Assembly: GCF_019635515.1 (NCBI RefSeq)
Contig: NZ_JAHBZI010000001.1
Span: 1,860,001 to 1,924,000, forward strand
DNA length: 64,000 bases
Direction: 5' to 3'
Source of the DNA: Sphingomonas sp.
GTDB taxonomy: Bacteria; Pseudomonadota; Alphaproteobacteria; Sphingomonadales; Sphingomonadaceae
A program made the position numbers and the translations under genes. Of this stretch, positions 8,848 through 20,285 are shown piece after piece. How positions within the stretch are numbered: the first letter of the stretch is position 1; each line of letters begins with the position of its first letter. The notes beneath the pieces were generated by a model that made no database searches, was not told the DNA's origin, and saw only the letters and a list, made by a program, of their open reading frames with translations.

Positions 8848-10953
8848 TTACTGGCACATCTTGGCGAAATCGGGCAGCGGCGGCGCGGCGGGGACGTTCA
8901 TGCCCCTGGCGGCCAGCGCTCCTTCCAGCCCCTGCGGCTGCGGCGGCAGCGCCGGGTTTGTTTCGGCGCGATAATAGGGATCGCGCGCCGCTTCCTCGAG
9001 GCTGATGAAGCGGAAGCCCTTTTTCCGATACATCTCCAGCAATTGCGGCATCAGCTTCGCATCGAGCGCGCCGAAATGCATCAGGATCACATAGGAAATG
9101 TCGCGCCCATAGAGCATTCGCGACATCGTCCGGTAGCGATCGGCATTGGCCGCCGCGCCCGCCAGCCACGCCTTCTCCATCTCGGCCAGCGCGGCATAGT
9201 CCTGCCTGGCGACACAGCGTGCATAGGGCTCCGTGTACGCCCAGTCGCTAAAGTCCATCGTCACCGTCGCGACCTTGTAGCCCTTGTCGGCGAGCAGCTT
9301 GCGGATGCGGGCGCGCCTCGCGGCATCACCGCCACCTTCGGCGAGGAAAGGATAACGGAACCAGTGCCAGTCCTGCCCCGCCATCTTGGCGGCGAGCAGC
9401 GCTTCGTTCCTGGCCAGTTCCTCGGCGAACTGCGCGTCGGTCATCTGGTCGAGATTGGCATGGCTCCAGCCATGATTGCCGAGCCGCAGCCCCGCCGAGC
9501 GCCACGCATCGAGCGCGGCTTCGCTGCCCGGAGCGCGCTCCAGCAGCACGCCGTTGACGAAGCCGGTCGCCGGCGCGTTGGCGGCTTTCAACGCGGCGAT
9601 GAGCTTGTCACCGACCTCGGGCCAGTTCGTGCCGGGCGGAAGCTGGCCATGCGCGGGCATGTCGTCAAAGGTGAAGGCGATCACCGGCGGAGGCGGAGGC
9701 GTATGACTGCCCTTGTCCTTCGATTTGGGCGAGAGCAACGATAGTGGCACCGCGTCGGCCATCACCTGATAGCCCATGATCGACGGATGCAGCCCATCGC
9801 CTGAATCGAGATCAGCGCGCATCACCAAAGGGTTGGCCGGATCGCGGAGCACCGCGTCGAAGTCGATCACCGCGTCGAAATTGCCCGGCGCGCGTATCCA
9901 CGCGTTGACCGCGGCGCGGTCGGCTTCGTTGGCGGCATCGGGGTGGTAATAGGGTGAAGCGCCATCGGGCAGGATCGTCGCCCCGATCGCCTTGATGCCG
10001 CGCGCGCGGGCACGCGTAACGATCTGCTGGAGCGTGCCGATCATCTCGCGGACGAGCGCCGCGTGCTGCTCGGGTGTGGCGGGCGCGTCGCGGGTCAGCG
10101 TGCCGAGATCGTTGATTCCTTCGAGCACGATCAGATGGGTGACGCCCGGCGGCGACAGCACGTCGCGCTCCAGCCGCGCCAGCGCGTTCGGCCCCAGTCC
10201 GTCGAGCCGCAGCCTGCCGCCGCCGATCCCGGCGTTGAGCACGGCCATGTTGCGCGTCGCCGGATCGGCGCGCATCCGCAGCATCAGCGCATCGGGCCAG
10301 CGCATATTCCAGTTGGGCTGCACGCCGCTGCCATCGGTGATCGAATCGCCGATGATCGCCACAGCGGTCGCGCCCGGCGCATCGACTTCGATCCCGCCGA
10401 TCAGATACCAGCGCGTGCCGGTCTTCGCGCCCGGCAGTTCGTCTGCGGAAACCTGATCGCCGCGCGCGAAATAGCTGGTCGCGCGCGCGCCGGGATGGCT
10501 GGTCTGGCGGTCCGGCGCCCTGGGCAGATACAGGCTGATCGTCAGGTCCGCGCCCGCCTCCACCGGCATCGCCACCGGGTCCGACCAGTAATCCGCGCCC
10601 GCCGGAATGACGACGCGGGTTTCGCCGTTGAACGTCAGCCGCTTGAGGCTGGCGGCGTCGATCTTCGATGTGGCGTTGTTGGCCGAACGCGCGATGCTCG
10701 CCGCGTCGATCGCCAGCGGCGCATTGCCGAAGACATTGGAGAGCCGGACGCGCAACTGCTTGCCGCCCAATGAGATGCGGACCACCTGCCGCAGCGTCGC
10801 GTCGGTGAGATCGGCATCGGCGGCGATGTTGTCGCCGGTCGGCACCATCAGCGCCGTCGCCCAGCTCGCCACCCAATGCGGCTTGTCCTGCGCCAGCGCG
10901 GGCGCTGCGAGGAACATGGCGATCATCGCCAACAGCGCGCGTTTCATCCTCAT
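8848..10953 (-). CDS. Secreted bifunctional SGNH/GDSL hydrolase - polysaccharide deacetylase fusion
   Basis: A 701-residue exported protein with two esterase/deacetylase modules. Residues 1-21 are a signal peptide. Residues about 22-405 form an SGNH hydrolase: nucleophile loop AIIGDSITDGSG (Ser near 204), 'AGIGGGRL', 'LEGINDLG' and the catalytic Asp-His box GDGLHPSIMGY near 386-394. After a proline linker (PPPPPV), residues about 424-660 form a NodB-type deacetylase: TFDD near 428-431 and HGWSH near 494-498, with 'WFRYPFL' as the substrate motif. Both modules typically remove acyl groups from glycans. Start ATG 10953 or 10947. Confidence 0.85.
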   Translation of the reverse strand: MRMKRALLAMIAMFLAAPALAQDKPHWVASWATALMVPTGDNIAADADLTDATLRQVVRISLGGKQLRVRLSNVFGNAPLAIDAASIARSANNATSKIDAASLKRLTFNGETRVVIPAGADYWSDPVAMPVEAGADLTISLYLPRAPDRQTSHPGARATSYFARGDQVSADELPGAKTGTRWYLIGGIEVDAPGATAVAIIGDSITDGSGVQPNWNMRWPDALMLRMRADPATRNMAVLNAGIGGGRLRLDGLGPNALARLERDVLSPPGVTHLIVLEGINDLGTLTRDAPATPEQHAALVREMIGTLQQIVTRARARGIKAIGATILPDGASPYYHPDAANEADRAAVNAWIRAPGNFDAVIDFDAVLRDPANPLVMRADLDSGDGLHPSIMGYQVMADAVPLSLLSPKSKDKGSHTPPPPPVIAFTFDDMPAHGQLPPGTNWPEVGDKLIAALKAANAPATGFVNGVLLERAPGSEAALDAWRSAGLRLGNHGWSHANLDQMTDAQFAEELARNEALLAAKMAGQDWHWFRYPFLAEGGGDAARRARIRKLLADKGYKVATVTMDFSDWAYTEPYARCVARQDYAALAEMEKAWLAGAAANADRYRTMSRMLYGRDISYVILMHFGALDAKLMPQLLEMYRKKGFRFISLEEAARDPYYRAETNPALPPQPQGLEGALAARGMNVPAAPPLPDFAKMCQ

Positions 10954-11016
10954 CCCCGCTTTATCTTTGATAACGCTACCATAGTGATTGCCGCCGGGCT
11001 GGCAAGCGGCCGGGGT

Positions 11017-12984
11017 TCAGAACCCCAGCCGCCCTGCTCCGCCCGGCTTGGCCTCCGCTTCCCCGCGCAGCCGTTCGAGGATCGCCGCCATATCGCCGCC
11101 CGCAAAGCGGATCTGGCGCTTGACCACGGCGAAGTCGCCCGGCGTCAGATTGGCGATCTCCGCCAACTCCACCGGTGCCGCCATTCCGAAGAAGCGCTCG
11201 AACGCCGCCGCCGCGCGCCTCCCGCCCAGCGGACCCAGCTCCAGCTTGAACACGAAGCGGCGCAGCGCCGCCGGATCGAGCTTTTCGCCATGGTTGGTCG
11301 CCGCGACGAACGGCAGTGGATGGCGATCGAGCCAGGTCAGCAGTTCGTTGACCTGCGTCACTTCCCAGCTGGTGCGCGCGGTCGAGCGGTCGAAGAGGAG
11401 CGAATCCACTTCATCGAACAGCAGCACGCCACCGCTACGCTCGGCCTCGCGAAAGGCGTCGGCGATCGCCGCCTCGGTGCCGCCGATCCATTTCGAGAGC
11501 AGATCGGAAGCACGCTTGGTGATCAGCGGGCGATCGAGCACGCGCGCCAGATGATGCGCGAGTCCGGTCTTGCCCGTGCCCGGCGGCCCGGTAAGCAGCA
11601 GCGACACATCGGTGGGAGCGCCGGGTGCCGCGATCCGCGCGAACAACGCTGGAAGATCGCAATCGCTCTCGAAAAGGTCGAGATCGACCGGGCCATGCCC
11701 CGCCGCCACCGGCGTCTCACCGCGCAGCGCGGTCACCAGCGACTCCGCGACGCGTTTGAAGTCATCACCGTCCCCCGCGAGCATCCCGGTGCGCGCCGCG
11801 ACGCGCAGCACGGAAGCGGCCTCGGGCGCGGCCTCGACCAGGGCATGCACCGCCGGCGATAGCGCCACACCCTCGTCGCGCGAGACCCGCTCGGCAAGTT
11901 GCCGCGCCCCGCGCTGCGAAGGCCGATCGAGCTTGAGGACAAAACTCATCCGCCGCAGGATCGCCGGATCGACATTGTCGAGCGCGTTGGTGGTCCAGAT
12001 CACCGGCACCTTGTTGGTTTCGAGCAGGCGGTTGACCCACAGCTTCGATCCCTGCCGCCCCTTGATCCGGCCATCCGGCGACGGCGCGGCATCGCCGATC
12101 ATATCCTCCATCTCGTCGAACAGCAGCACCGCGCCGCCATGGCTGCCGAGCATCCGCTGCGCCAGCTTGAGCGCGGTCACCCGCTCCCAGCGCGTCGGCT
12201 CGTCGCCATCGTCATCGGCCTCGCCAACGCCGTGAAGCACCGCGCCGGCGGCAGCCGTCAGCGTCCGCGCCAGCTCGGTCTTGCCGGTTCCGGGCGGGCC
12301 GTGGAGGACGATGTTGACGCCGACCGCGCCCTGTTCGAGCGCGCCGCGCAGCAGCCTGACGAGGAGCGCCGCGTCAGCCTGATGCGCGACGAAATCCTCG
12401 ATCGTGAGGCTCGCTGTCTGGCGTGGGCCGACCAGCGCATCGAGCAGCTCATCGGCCTGGCATTCGGGCCGGTCGAGCAGCTTGTCGAGCGTCCAGCCGA
12501 GCTCGATCTCCACGCCGCCACCGCGCCGAGCGAAGGTCCGCACCAGCCCCAGCCGGATCGGCTGGCTGCGGCGCAGCGCATGCGGCTCAACGCCCGCGAC
12601 ATCGGCAAGCACCGCCGCGAGATCGGCTTCCCGCTCGACCAGCAGCCGCGCAACCGCGCGCACGCGCGGACAGCGCTCGAACGCCACCGCCGCGATCAGG
12701 ACGCGCGTATCCGCCTCGTCAAAGCCCAGGGCCTTGGCGACTTGCGCGGCGACGCCGATCGCGCCCGCCGGTTTGTCCTCACGCGGCATCTCGCCGGCGA
12801 GTTCGGTGCGGAGCGCCTGCCAGCCAAGCCGCGCCTTCGCGTCGCGCTTGCCGAGCAGCCAGTCCGCATTGGGCCGCGCCCAACCCAGCACCGCCTTCGC
12901 CAGCGGTGCCGTGCCCGGCACTTCCCGTCCGATCCGGAGCAGCATCGCCCGGACCACATCATGTTCCTGCATCGTGATACCCAT
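11017..12984 (-). CDS. Tandem AAA ATPase
   Basis: A 655-residue protein with two AAA modules and an N-terminal helical region of about 200 residues. Walker A motifs HGPPGTGKTELA and TGPPGTGKTGLA occur near residues 229 and 466, and Walker B motifs VLLFDEMEDM and VLLFDEVDSLL follow each. Sensor-1 and Arg-finger-like residues are also present (WTTNALDNVDPAILRR, AATNHGEKLDPAALRR). The second module resembles Cdc48/FtsH-like domains. No protease domain, zinc site or transmembrane segment is seen, so it is probably a soluble unfoldase or remodeller of unknown client. The start may be ATG 12984 or 12972. Confidence 0.82.
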   Translation of the reverse strand: MGITMQEHDVVRAMLLRIGREVPGTAPLAKAVLGWARPNADWLLGKRDAKARLGWQALRTELAGEMPREDKPAGAIGVAAQVAKALGFDEADTRVLIAAVAFERCPRVRAVARLLVEREADLAAVLADVAGVEPHALRRSQPIRLGLVRTFARRGGGVEIELGWTLDKLLDRPECQADELLDALVGPRQTASLTIEDFVAHQADAALLVRLLRGALEQGAVGVNIVLHGPPGTGKTELARTLTAAAGAVLHGVGEADDDGDEPTRWERVTALKLAQRMLGSHGGAVLLFDEMEDMIGDAAPSPDGRIKGRQGSKLWVNRLLETNKVPVIWTTNALDNVDPAILRRMSFVLKLDRPSQRGARQLAERVSRDEGVALSPAVHALVEAAPEAASVLRVAARTGMLAGDGDDFKRVAESLVTALRGETPVAAGHGPVDLDLFESDCDLPALFARIAAPGAPTDVSLLLTGPPGTGKTGLAHHLARVLDRPLITKRASDLLSKWIGGTEAAIADAFREAERSGGVLLFDEVDSLLFDRSTARTSWEVTQVNELLTWLDRHPLPFVAATNHGEKLDPAALRRFVFKLELGPLGGRRAAAAFERFFGMAAPVELAEIANLTPGDFAVVKRQIRFAGGDMAAILERLRGEAEAKPGGAGRLGF

Positions 12985-13185
12985 CCCGGCCCGGCGGACG
13001 GCGTGCGGACGCACGGCTCCCCCGACGGGCTGTCAGTCAGTTCTTGGGATTTTCGCGGGTGTGCCTCGGCACGCCCCGCGGCGCCTGGGTTAGGCGCTTA
13101 TGGGAGAGTGCGGACGCTTCCCCGGGTGGTCCCGGCTAGAAAGTAAAAGTCCAACAATCCATTTCTCCAATTGCCGCCGGCCGGA

Positions 13186-13202
13186 GCCCGCAGTGCGCGG
13201 GC
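13186..13202 (-). terminator. Possible hairpin downstream of rutA
   Basis: A GCCCGC/GCGGGC stem with a short loop lies about 30 bases after the rutA stop. It lacks a good U-tract, so a terminator role is only suggested by position. Confidence 0.3.
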
Positions 13203-13233
13203 CCCTAGCCTAATCGTTGCGGGTTCGCAAGCT

Positions 13234-14298
<1,065 letters not shown>

Positions 14299-14302
14299 GG
14301 TG

Positions 14303-15079
14303 TTAGCTCCCTAGAAATTCGAGGACATGGCGCTCGAAGGTTCGGGGATCGGTGACGTTACAGCCATGCCCTCCCCAATCCATCATCGCCAACTCCGCCC
14401 CCCTGATGCCCCCGGCCAGGCGCCGCGAGCAGTTCGATGGCACGAGCATGTCATCCTCGGCGGCGAGCGCAAGAGTCGGCGCGGATATTTCGTGCAGCCG
14501 CGCGTCGATATCGAAGGTGCGCAGCGCGGCGATGCGCTTCTCATACGCCTCGGCGCCGGCGAAATGGGCGAGATGCCCTTCGGTCTCGGCCGCGAGCTGA
14601 TCGTGATGCTCGGAAATCCAGTTGGCGGGGAACAGGAAGATCGGCTGCGCCTCGACATAGGCGCGCGGGCCGCTGTTGCGGAGCAGCGCCAGCCGCGCAT
14701 CGAAACAGCGCGCAAAGTGCGGATCGGGCCGCGACCAGCCATTGACCAGCACCAGCCGGTCGATCCGCTCGGGCGATTTGAGCGCCGCCGCCAGCCCTGC
14801 GACGGCACCCGCCGCGTGGCCGATGATCGTCGCCTTCTCCAGTCGGAGCCCGTCGATCAGCGCGAGGATATCGTCGCCCATCTGCTCGACGGTGACGGTA
14901 TCGGGCAGCGCGCGATCGCTGCGCGCGGTGCCGCGATGATCATATAGAATAACGCGGTGGCTGGCGGCGAGCGCGCGGACATTGGGCAGCCAGTAGTTGC
15001 CCGAACCACCGAGGCCAGCCGACAGGATCAGCGGCCGGCCGGAGCCATGCTCTTCGTAGTAGAGGCCATGTATCAGCAC
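14303..15079 (-). CDS. rutD: Aminoacrylate hydrolase RutD
   Basis: Alpha/beta hydrolase that speeds aminoacrylate breakdown to malonic semialdehyde and ammonia. The 258 residues carry RutD features: '[12 protein letters not shown]', '[12 protein letters not shown]', '[13 protein letters not shown]' and '[10 protein letters not shown]'. The nucleophile-elbow position reads GHAAG, with Ala where most hydrolases have Ser; the E. coli protein likewise has GHALG, as I recall it. Start GTG at 15079. The ribosome-binding region lies inside the palindromic repeat at 15084-15166, so the native 5' end may have been remodelled. Confidence 0.92.
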   Translation of the reverse strand: MLIHGLYYEEHGSGRPLILSAGLGGSGNYWLPNVRALAASHRVILYDHRGTARSDRALPDTVTVEQMGDDILALIDGLRLEKATIIGHAAGAVAGLAAALKSPERIDRLVLVNGWSRPDPHFARCFDARLALLRNSGPRAYVEAQPIFLFPANWISEHHDQLAAETEGHLAHFAGAEAYEKRIAALRTFDIDARLHEISAPTLALAAEDDMLVPSNCSRRLAGGIRGAELAMMDWGGHGCNVTDPRTFERHVLEFLGS

Positions 15080-15083
15080 AGTT

Positions 15084-15166
15084 CGTCATCCCGGCGAACG
15101 CCGGGACCCAGGATTGCTGGTCGAACCGTTTTTGGCTCTGGGTCCCGGCGTTCGCCGGGATGGCGA
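15084..15166. repeat. Palindromic repeat, family A (CGTCATCCCGGCGAA...), copy 1
   Basis: An inverted repeat whose left arm begins CGTCATCCCGGCGAACGCCG and whose right arm ends CGGCGTTCGCCGGGATGGCG, each arm itself a small palindrome. It fills almost all of the gap between rutC and rutD and comes within four bases of the rutD GTG start. The same family occurs inside mutL at 57642-57723. Confidence 0.9.
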
Positions 15167-15178
15167 CAAAAGGCGGAG

Positions 15179-15562
15179 TCAGCCAATGTGCGCCACACTG
15201 GCGATCTCGACCAGGCAATCGGGCTTCACCAGATCGCATTTGATGCAGTAGCGCGCCGGCTTGTTGCCCGGGAAATACTCGGCATAGACCGCGTTGAACG
15301 CGGCATAATCGGCGAGATCCTTCAGGAAGATATGGTTCATCGCCACATCGGCCAGCGTCGCGCCGCCAGCCTCCAGCGTGATCTTGATAACGTCGAGGAC
15401 ATGCCGGGTCTGCGCCGCCGCATCGCCGACATGGAGCACCACCCCGCCCTCGCCCAGCGCCAGCACCCCCGAGACATAGACGGTGTTGCCAGCCTTGGCG
15501 CCCGCCGAATAGGGCGCGATCGGGGTCGGGAATTGCGGCGGGTTGATCGGTTCGAAGGGCAT
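15179..15562 (-). CDS. rutC: Aminoacrylate peracid reductase RutC (YjgF/RidA family)
   Basis: A 127-residue RidA-fold protein that in the Rut pathway acts on the aminoacrylate peracid intermediate. It shows the family pattern '[19 protein letters not shown]', '[23 protein letters not shown]' and a C-terminal '[11 protein letters not shown]'. ATG 15562 is preceded by AAGGAG lying across the rutB stop, so it is coupled to rutB. Confidence 0.93.
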   Translation of the reverse strand: MPFEPINPPQFPTPIAPYSAGAKAGNTVYVSGVLALGEGGVVLHVGDAAAQTRHVLDVIKITLEAGGATLADVAMNHIFLKDLADYAAFNAVYAEYFPGNKPARYCIKCDLVKPDCLVEIASVAHIG

Positions 15563-15566
15563 CAAA

Positions 15567-16298
<732 letters not shown>

Positions 16299-16415
16299 GC
16301 GCCTCACCCTTGCCAGCCGCGAAGGTTGGACCACCCGGGTGCCCGCTGCAAGCACCTGTTTACTTCCTTGGATTAATACGGGGCAATCGGTGGGGGCGTA
16401 CCGCAGAGGACGCTC

Positions 16416-17615
16416 TTGAGTCGCAAGCAATTATCCCTGAACGACCAGCAGGCCAGCCGCCAGCGCCATATCTATGGCTTCAGCGCGGTGATCGCGCTCG
16501 CGCTGATGCTCGTCGCCATCACCATCAACGCCATACATGCCGGACGCATGCGCAAGACCGCCGAAGGCTGGCAGATGCGCACGATGCAGGTGCTGCTGAC
16601 CGCCGAGCAGGTCCGCTCCGCCGCCAATCTCGCGCTGCGCGGCGAGCGCGGCTATCTGATCACCAACGACAATGAGTTCCTCGAGCCTTACATCCAGGGC
16701 AGCCGCGAGGCGCCGAAGCTGACGGCAGAATTGCGCGCGCGCGCGCAGGACAATGCCGTCCACCGGCCGTTGCTCGCCGCGCTCGAAACGCGAATGGAGC
16801 GCTATCTGGGCGTGCTCGGGCGCACCGTGTCGCTGGTCCGCCAGGGCCGAAACGCCGATGCGGTCGCCATGGTCAAGAGCGGCGCTGGACGCCGCGAGAT
16901 CGAGGCGGTGCTAGCGCTGATCGATCGGATCGAAGCCGAGGAGCGCCGCCTGCTCGCCGAACGCGAGGCGATCAACGCCGCCGCCGCCAAAGCCACACAA
17001 ATCGCCGATTATGCGCTGGCGGGCGTCGCGTTCATCTTCCTGATGATCGTCGCCTGGGCCGGGGTGCGGGCTTCGCAGGCGCGGATGACGACGCTGGCTA
17101 TGGAGGAGCAACTCCGCCGCGCCGCCACTACCGACGAGCTGACCGGACTGCTCAACCGCCGGGCTTTCCTTGCCGCGCTCGACACTGAGATCGCCCGCTC
17201 GGCGCGCAGCGGCGCGCCGCTGGCGCTGGCCCTGATCGATCTGGATCACTTCAAGAGCGTCAACGACCGTTTCGGCCATGCCGGCGGTGATGAGGTGCTG
17301 CGCCGCTTCGCCGAGCTGGCGCGCGAGACGATGCGCACCGGCGACGTACTCGGACGGCTCGGCGGCGAGGAATTCGCGGTGCTGATGCCCGATACCGATC
17401 AGGTCGAGTCGGGCATCGCCGGTGAGCGGCTGCGCGACGGAATCGCTCGGCGGCGGATCATACTGTCTAGCGGAGCGCTGTGTGGGGTGACAATCAGCGT
17501 TGGCGTCGCGCACTATCACCCCGGCGAGGAACGCGACCGGTTGATCCTCCGCGCCGACGAGGCGCTCTACGATGCCAAGGACAGCGGCAGGAACCGGACG
17601 CGGCTCGCGGCATAA
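16416..17615 (+). CDS. Membrane diguanylate cyclase with CHASE3-type sensor
   Basis: Makes cyclic di-GMP. The 399 residues begin with a transmembrane helix (about 20-42), then a periplasmic four-helix CHASE3-like sensor ('[24 protein letters not shown]' region), a second membrane helix (about 195-215) and a C-terminal GGDEF domain. The active site is GGEEF, and an intact product-inhibition RxxD site (RTGD) lies five residues before it. The substrate-binding '[18 protein letters not shown]' is complete. Start is TTG 16416 after AGAGGA. It should be an active, feedback-inhibited enzyme. Confidence 0.92.
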   Translation: MSRKQLSLNDQQASRQRHIYGFSAVIALALMLVAITINAIHAGRMRKTAEGWQMRTMQVLLTAEQVRSAANLALRGERGYLITNDNEFLEPYIQGSREAPKLTAELRARAQDNAVHRPLLAALETRMERYLGVLGRTVSLVRQGRNADAVAMVKSGAGRREIEAVLALIDRIEAEERRLLAEREAINAAAAKATQIADYALAGVAFIFLMIVAWAGVRASQARMTTLAMEEQLRRAATTDELTGLLNRRAFLAALDTEIARSARSGAPLALALIDLDHFKSVNDRFGHAGGDEVLRRFAELARETMRTGDVLGRLGGEEFAVLMPDTDQVESGIAGERLRDGIARRRIILSSGALCGVTISVGVAHYHPGEERDRLILRADEALYDAKDSGRNRTRLAA

Positions 17616-17677
17616 GGTGTGCGATTGCCTTAAGGCAGTGGCGCTCCTAAGCAGCGGTGATCAGCTAAGGAATCACC

Positions 17678-20281
17678 ATGCGCGCCCTGTTGCTTGCCGC
17701 CTTTCTCCTGCCCACGACTGCCCTTGCCCAGCCCGCCGAACCCGTGCCTACCGGCAAGCTGCCGGATACCGTCAAGCCGATCGCCTATCGCCTCGACATG
17801 ACCGTGCTTCCCGATCAGGAGCGCTTCAGCGGCCATACCGAGATCGACGTGCAGTTGAAGCGCCCCTCGACCTCGATCTTCATGCACGGGCGCGATCTGC
17901 ATGTGACCAAGGCGACGGTGAAGATCGGCGGCAAGGAAATCCCCATCACCTTCGCTCAGAAGAGCCCGACCGGCCTAGCGCAGGTGGACTTCGGCAAGAC
18001 CGTACCAGCGGGCAAGATGACGCTCAAATTCGATTACGACGCCAAGTTCGGCGTCGGCGCGCCCTCGGGGCTCTACAAGGTCAATGTCGACAACATCTGG
18101 TATAGCTGGAGCCAGTTCGAATCGATCGACGCGCGCGCAGCGTTCCCCTCGTTCGACGAACCCGGCTACAAGACGCCGTTCACGGTTTCGATCACCACCA
18201 GGCCGGGCTTCGTAGCTGCCAGCAACGCACCCGAGATCGGCAAGGGCACGCCGGTAGGCGATCTCGTCAAGCACCGCTTTGCGCCGACGCTGCCGCTGCC
18301 GACCTATCTGGTCGCGCTGGTCACTGGTCCGTTCGTCACCGCCGAAACCATCGTTCCGCCAACACCGCAGCGCAAATGGCCGCTGCCACTGCGCGTGATC
18401 GGCACCAAGCCCAATGCCGGGCAGCTGAAGTACGCGCTCGATGAATCGGGCAAGATCGTCGCGCTGCTCGAAAACTATTTCAACCAGGCCTTCCCCTATC
18501 CCAAGCTCGATCAGATCGGCTCGCCGGTGATGCCGGGGGCGATGGAGAATGCCGGGGCCGATATCTATGGCGACGGCATCCTGTTCCTCGACGAAAGCGC
18601 GCCGAGCGAAAGCAAGCGCACCTTTGGCATGGTCGTCGCGCACGAGCTGTCGCACCAATGGTTCGGCGATCTCGTCACCCCTGCCTGGTGGGACGATATC
18701 TGGCTCAACGAGAGTTTCGCCAACTGGATGGGCTATCGCATCGGCAATGCATGGCGCCCGGGCCTCAAGATGGATCTCGATGCCATCGACGAAGCGTTCG
18801 ACGCGATGGACCTGGACGCACTCGCCGCAGGCCGCCCGATCCACGAAAGGATCACGCGCGACGAGGATATCGACACCGCGTTCGACCAGATCACCTATGG
18901 CAAGGGCGGCCAGGTCGTCGGCATGATCGCCGCCTACCTCGGCGACGAGAAGTTCCGCGACGGCGTGCGGCTGCACATGAAGCGCCACACCTATGGCAAC
19001 GCCACCACGGACGAATTCTTCGCCTCGCTCGCCGATGCCGCCAAGGATCCGCGCGTGCTGGCCTCGCTGCGCAGCTTCGTCGATCAGCAGGGCGTGCCGG
19101 TGGTGAGCCTGCACCGCGATGGCGGCACGCTGATCGCAAGCCAGGCGCGCTATGCCAATTTCGGCACCAACCTGCCGGCCGAGCAGTGGATCATTCCCTT
19201 CTGCGTCCGCCGTGGCGAGACCAAGAGTTGCACCCTGCTAGACAAGGCCAGCCAGCCCGCCGAGGCCAAGGGCGACGGCCCGATCATGCCCAATGCCGGC
19301 GGCTGGGGCTATTACCGCTTCGATATGGACGCCGCCGATTGGGATGCGCTCATCGCTGCCAGCGCGACGCTGCCCGATGGCGAGGCGCTGGCGCTCGACG
19401 ACAGCCTGTGGGCGTCGTTCTACGCCGGCAAGAGCGGCGTCGAGCGGCCCATCGCGCTGGCCCGTGCAACCGCATCGCATCCTTCGATGAAAATCGTCTT
19501 CGACAACGCAACCGAGCTGCGCGGGCTGGAGAAGCGAGGGCTGATTAGCGCCGCCGCGCTGCCCGCCTATCGCAAGCTGATCACCGGGCTGTACGGCCGG
19601 TTGCTGGGCAAGATGGGCTTCGATCCCGCCGCCGGCGCCTATTCCGGCGAGGACGCCGATACGCGCGACCTGCGCCGGGATACTGTGCAACTCCTCGCCG
19701 TCTCGGGTCATGACGCAGCGCTTCGCGCCAGGCTGACCGGTGCGCTCGACGCCTATCTGGCCGGCGACGCCAAGGCGCTCGATCCCGCCTATCTGGCGAT
19801 GGCGGCAACGATCGCGGTCAATGAACGTGGCGCGCCCTTCGCCAAGACGCTGATCGAGAAGGCCGCGAGTGGCGCTCCGGCGCTGCGCCAGGCGGCGGGA
19901 ACCGCGATCGGCGCGTCGGGCAATCCCGGGGTCGCGCGCTGGTTCCTCAACGACTTCAACGACCCGCGCTATCCGCCGGCGGCGCGCTTGTTCACCGTCT
20001 CGGGCTTCCTCGCCTCGCCCTACACCCGCGACCTCGCCAGCGACTTCATGCTCACCCACTTCGACGAATTCGTGAAGGTGGGCGGCGGCGGCGGGATATT
20101 CTCCGGCCGCGCGGCGCAGATGTTCCGCGTGCTGTGCTCGCTCGATCAGGCCGACGCGGTGGCCAAGAAGCTCGCCGGCGGCGGGCTCAACGTCGATCGC
20201 TCGGTCGAAGCGATCCGCAACTGCGCCCGCTTCAAGGATGCCAAGGCCGGCGAGGTCAGCGCCGCGATCATGGCGATGTAA
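17678..20281 (+). CDS. Secreted M1-family metallo-aminopeptidase
   Basis: Zinc aminopeptidase of the PepN/ERAP type. Of 867 residues the first 18 are a signal peptide (MRALLLAAFLLPTTALA), so it acts in the periplasm. The exopeptidase loop GAMENAG, the zinc site HELSHQWFGD and the downstream Glu in 'WLNESFANW' are all present, followed by a large ERAP1-like C-terminal helical domain. A good AAGGA ribosome site precedes ATG 17678. It converges on the acyl-CoA ligase gene, with four bases between the stops. Confidence 0.93.
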   Translation: MRALLLAAFLLPTTALAQPAEPVPTGKLPDTVKPIAYRLDMTVLPDQERFSGHTEIDVQLKRPSTSIFMHGRDLHVTKATVKIGGKEIPITFAQKSPTGLAQVDFGKTVPAGKMTLKFDYDAKFGVGAPSGLYKVNVDNIWYSWSQFESIDARAAFPSFDEPGYKTPFTVSITTRPGFVAASNAPEIGKGTPVGDLVKHRFAPTLPLPTYLVALVTGPFVTAETIVPPTPQRKWPLPLRVIGTKPNAGQLKYALDESGKIVALLENYFNQAFPYPKLDQIGSPVMPGAMENAGADIYGDGILFLDESAPSESKRTFGMVVAHELSHQWFGDLVTPAWWDDIWLNESFANWMGYRIGNAWRPGLKMDLDAIDEAFDAMDLDALAAGRPIHERITRDEDIDTAFDQITYGKGGQVVGMIAAYLGDEKFRDGVRLHMKRHTYGNATTDEFFASLADAAKDPRVLASLRSFVDQQGVPVVSLHRDGGTLIASQARYANFGTNLPAEQWIIPFCVRRGETKSCTLLDKASQPAEAKGDGPIMPNAGGWGYYRFDMDAADWDALIAASATLPDGEALALDDSLWASFYAGKSGVERPIALARATASHPSMKIVFDNATELRGLEKRGLISAAALPAYRKLITGLYGRLLGKMGFDPAAGAYSGEDADTRDLRRDTVQLLAVSGHDAALRARLTGALDAYLAGDAKALDPAYLAMAATIAVNERGAPFAKTLIEKAASGAPALRQAAGTAIGASGNPGVARWFLNDFNDPRYPPAARLFTVSGFLASPYTRDLASDFMLTHFDEFVKVGGGGGIFSGRAAQMFRVLCSLDQADAVAKKLAGGGLNVDRSVEAIRNCARFKDAKAGEVSAAIMAM

Positions 20282-20285
20282 CCGG

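Noticed and set aside
8848..9169. Longer frame that would add 109 residues to the secreted protein at 8087
   Set aside because: The extension overlaps the 3' end of the SGNH-NodB gene, while ATG 8842 gives a clean signal peptide.
13015..13233. Riboswitch upstream of the AAA ATPase gene
   Set aside because: The sequence shows no recognisable riboswitch core; only a short hairpin was seen, better placed as the rutA 3' region.
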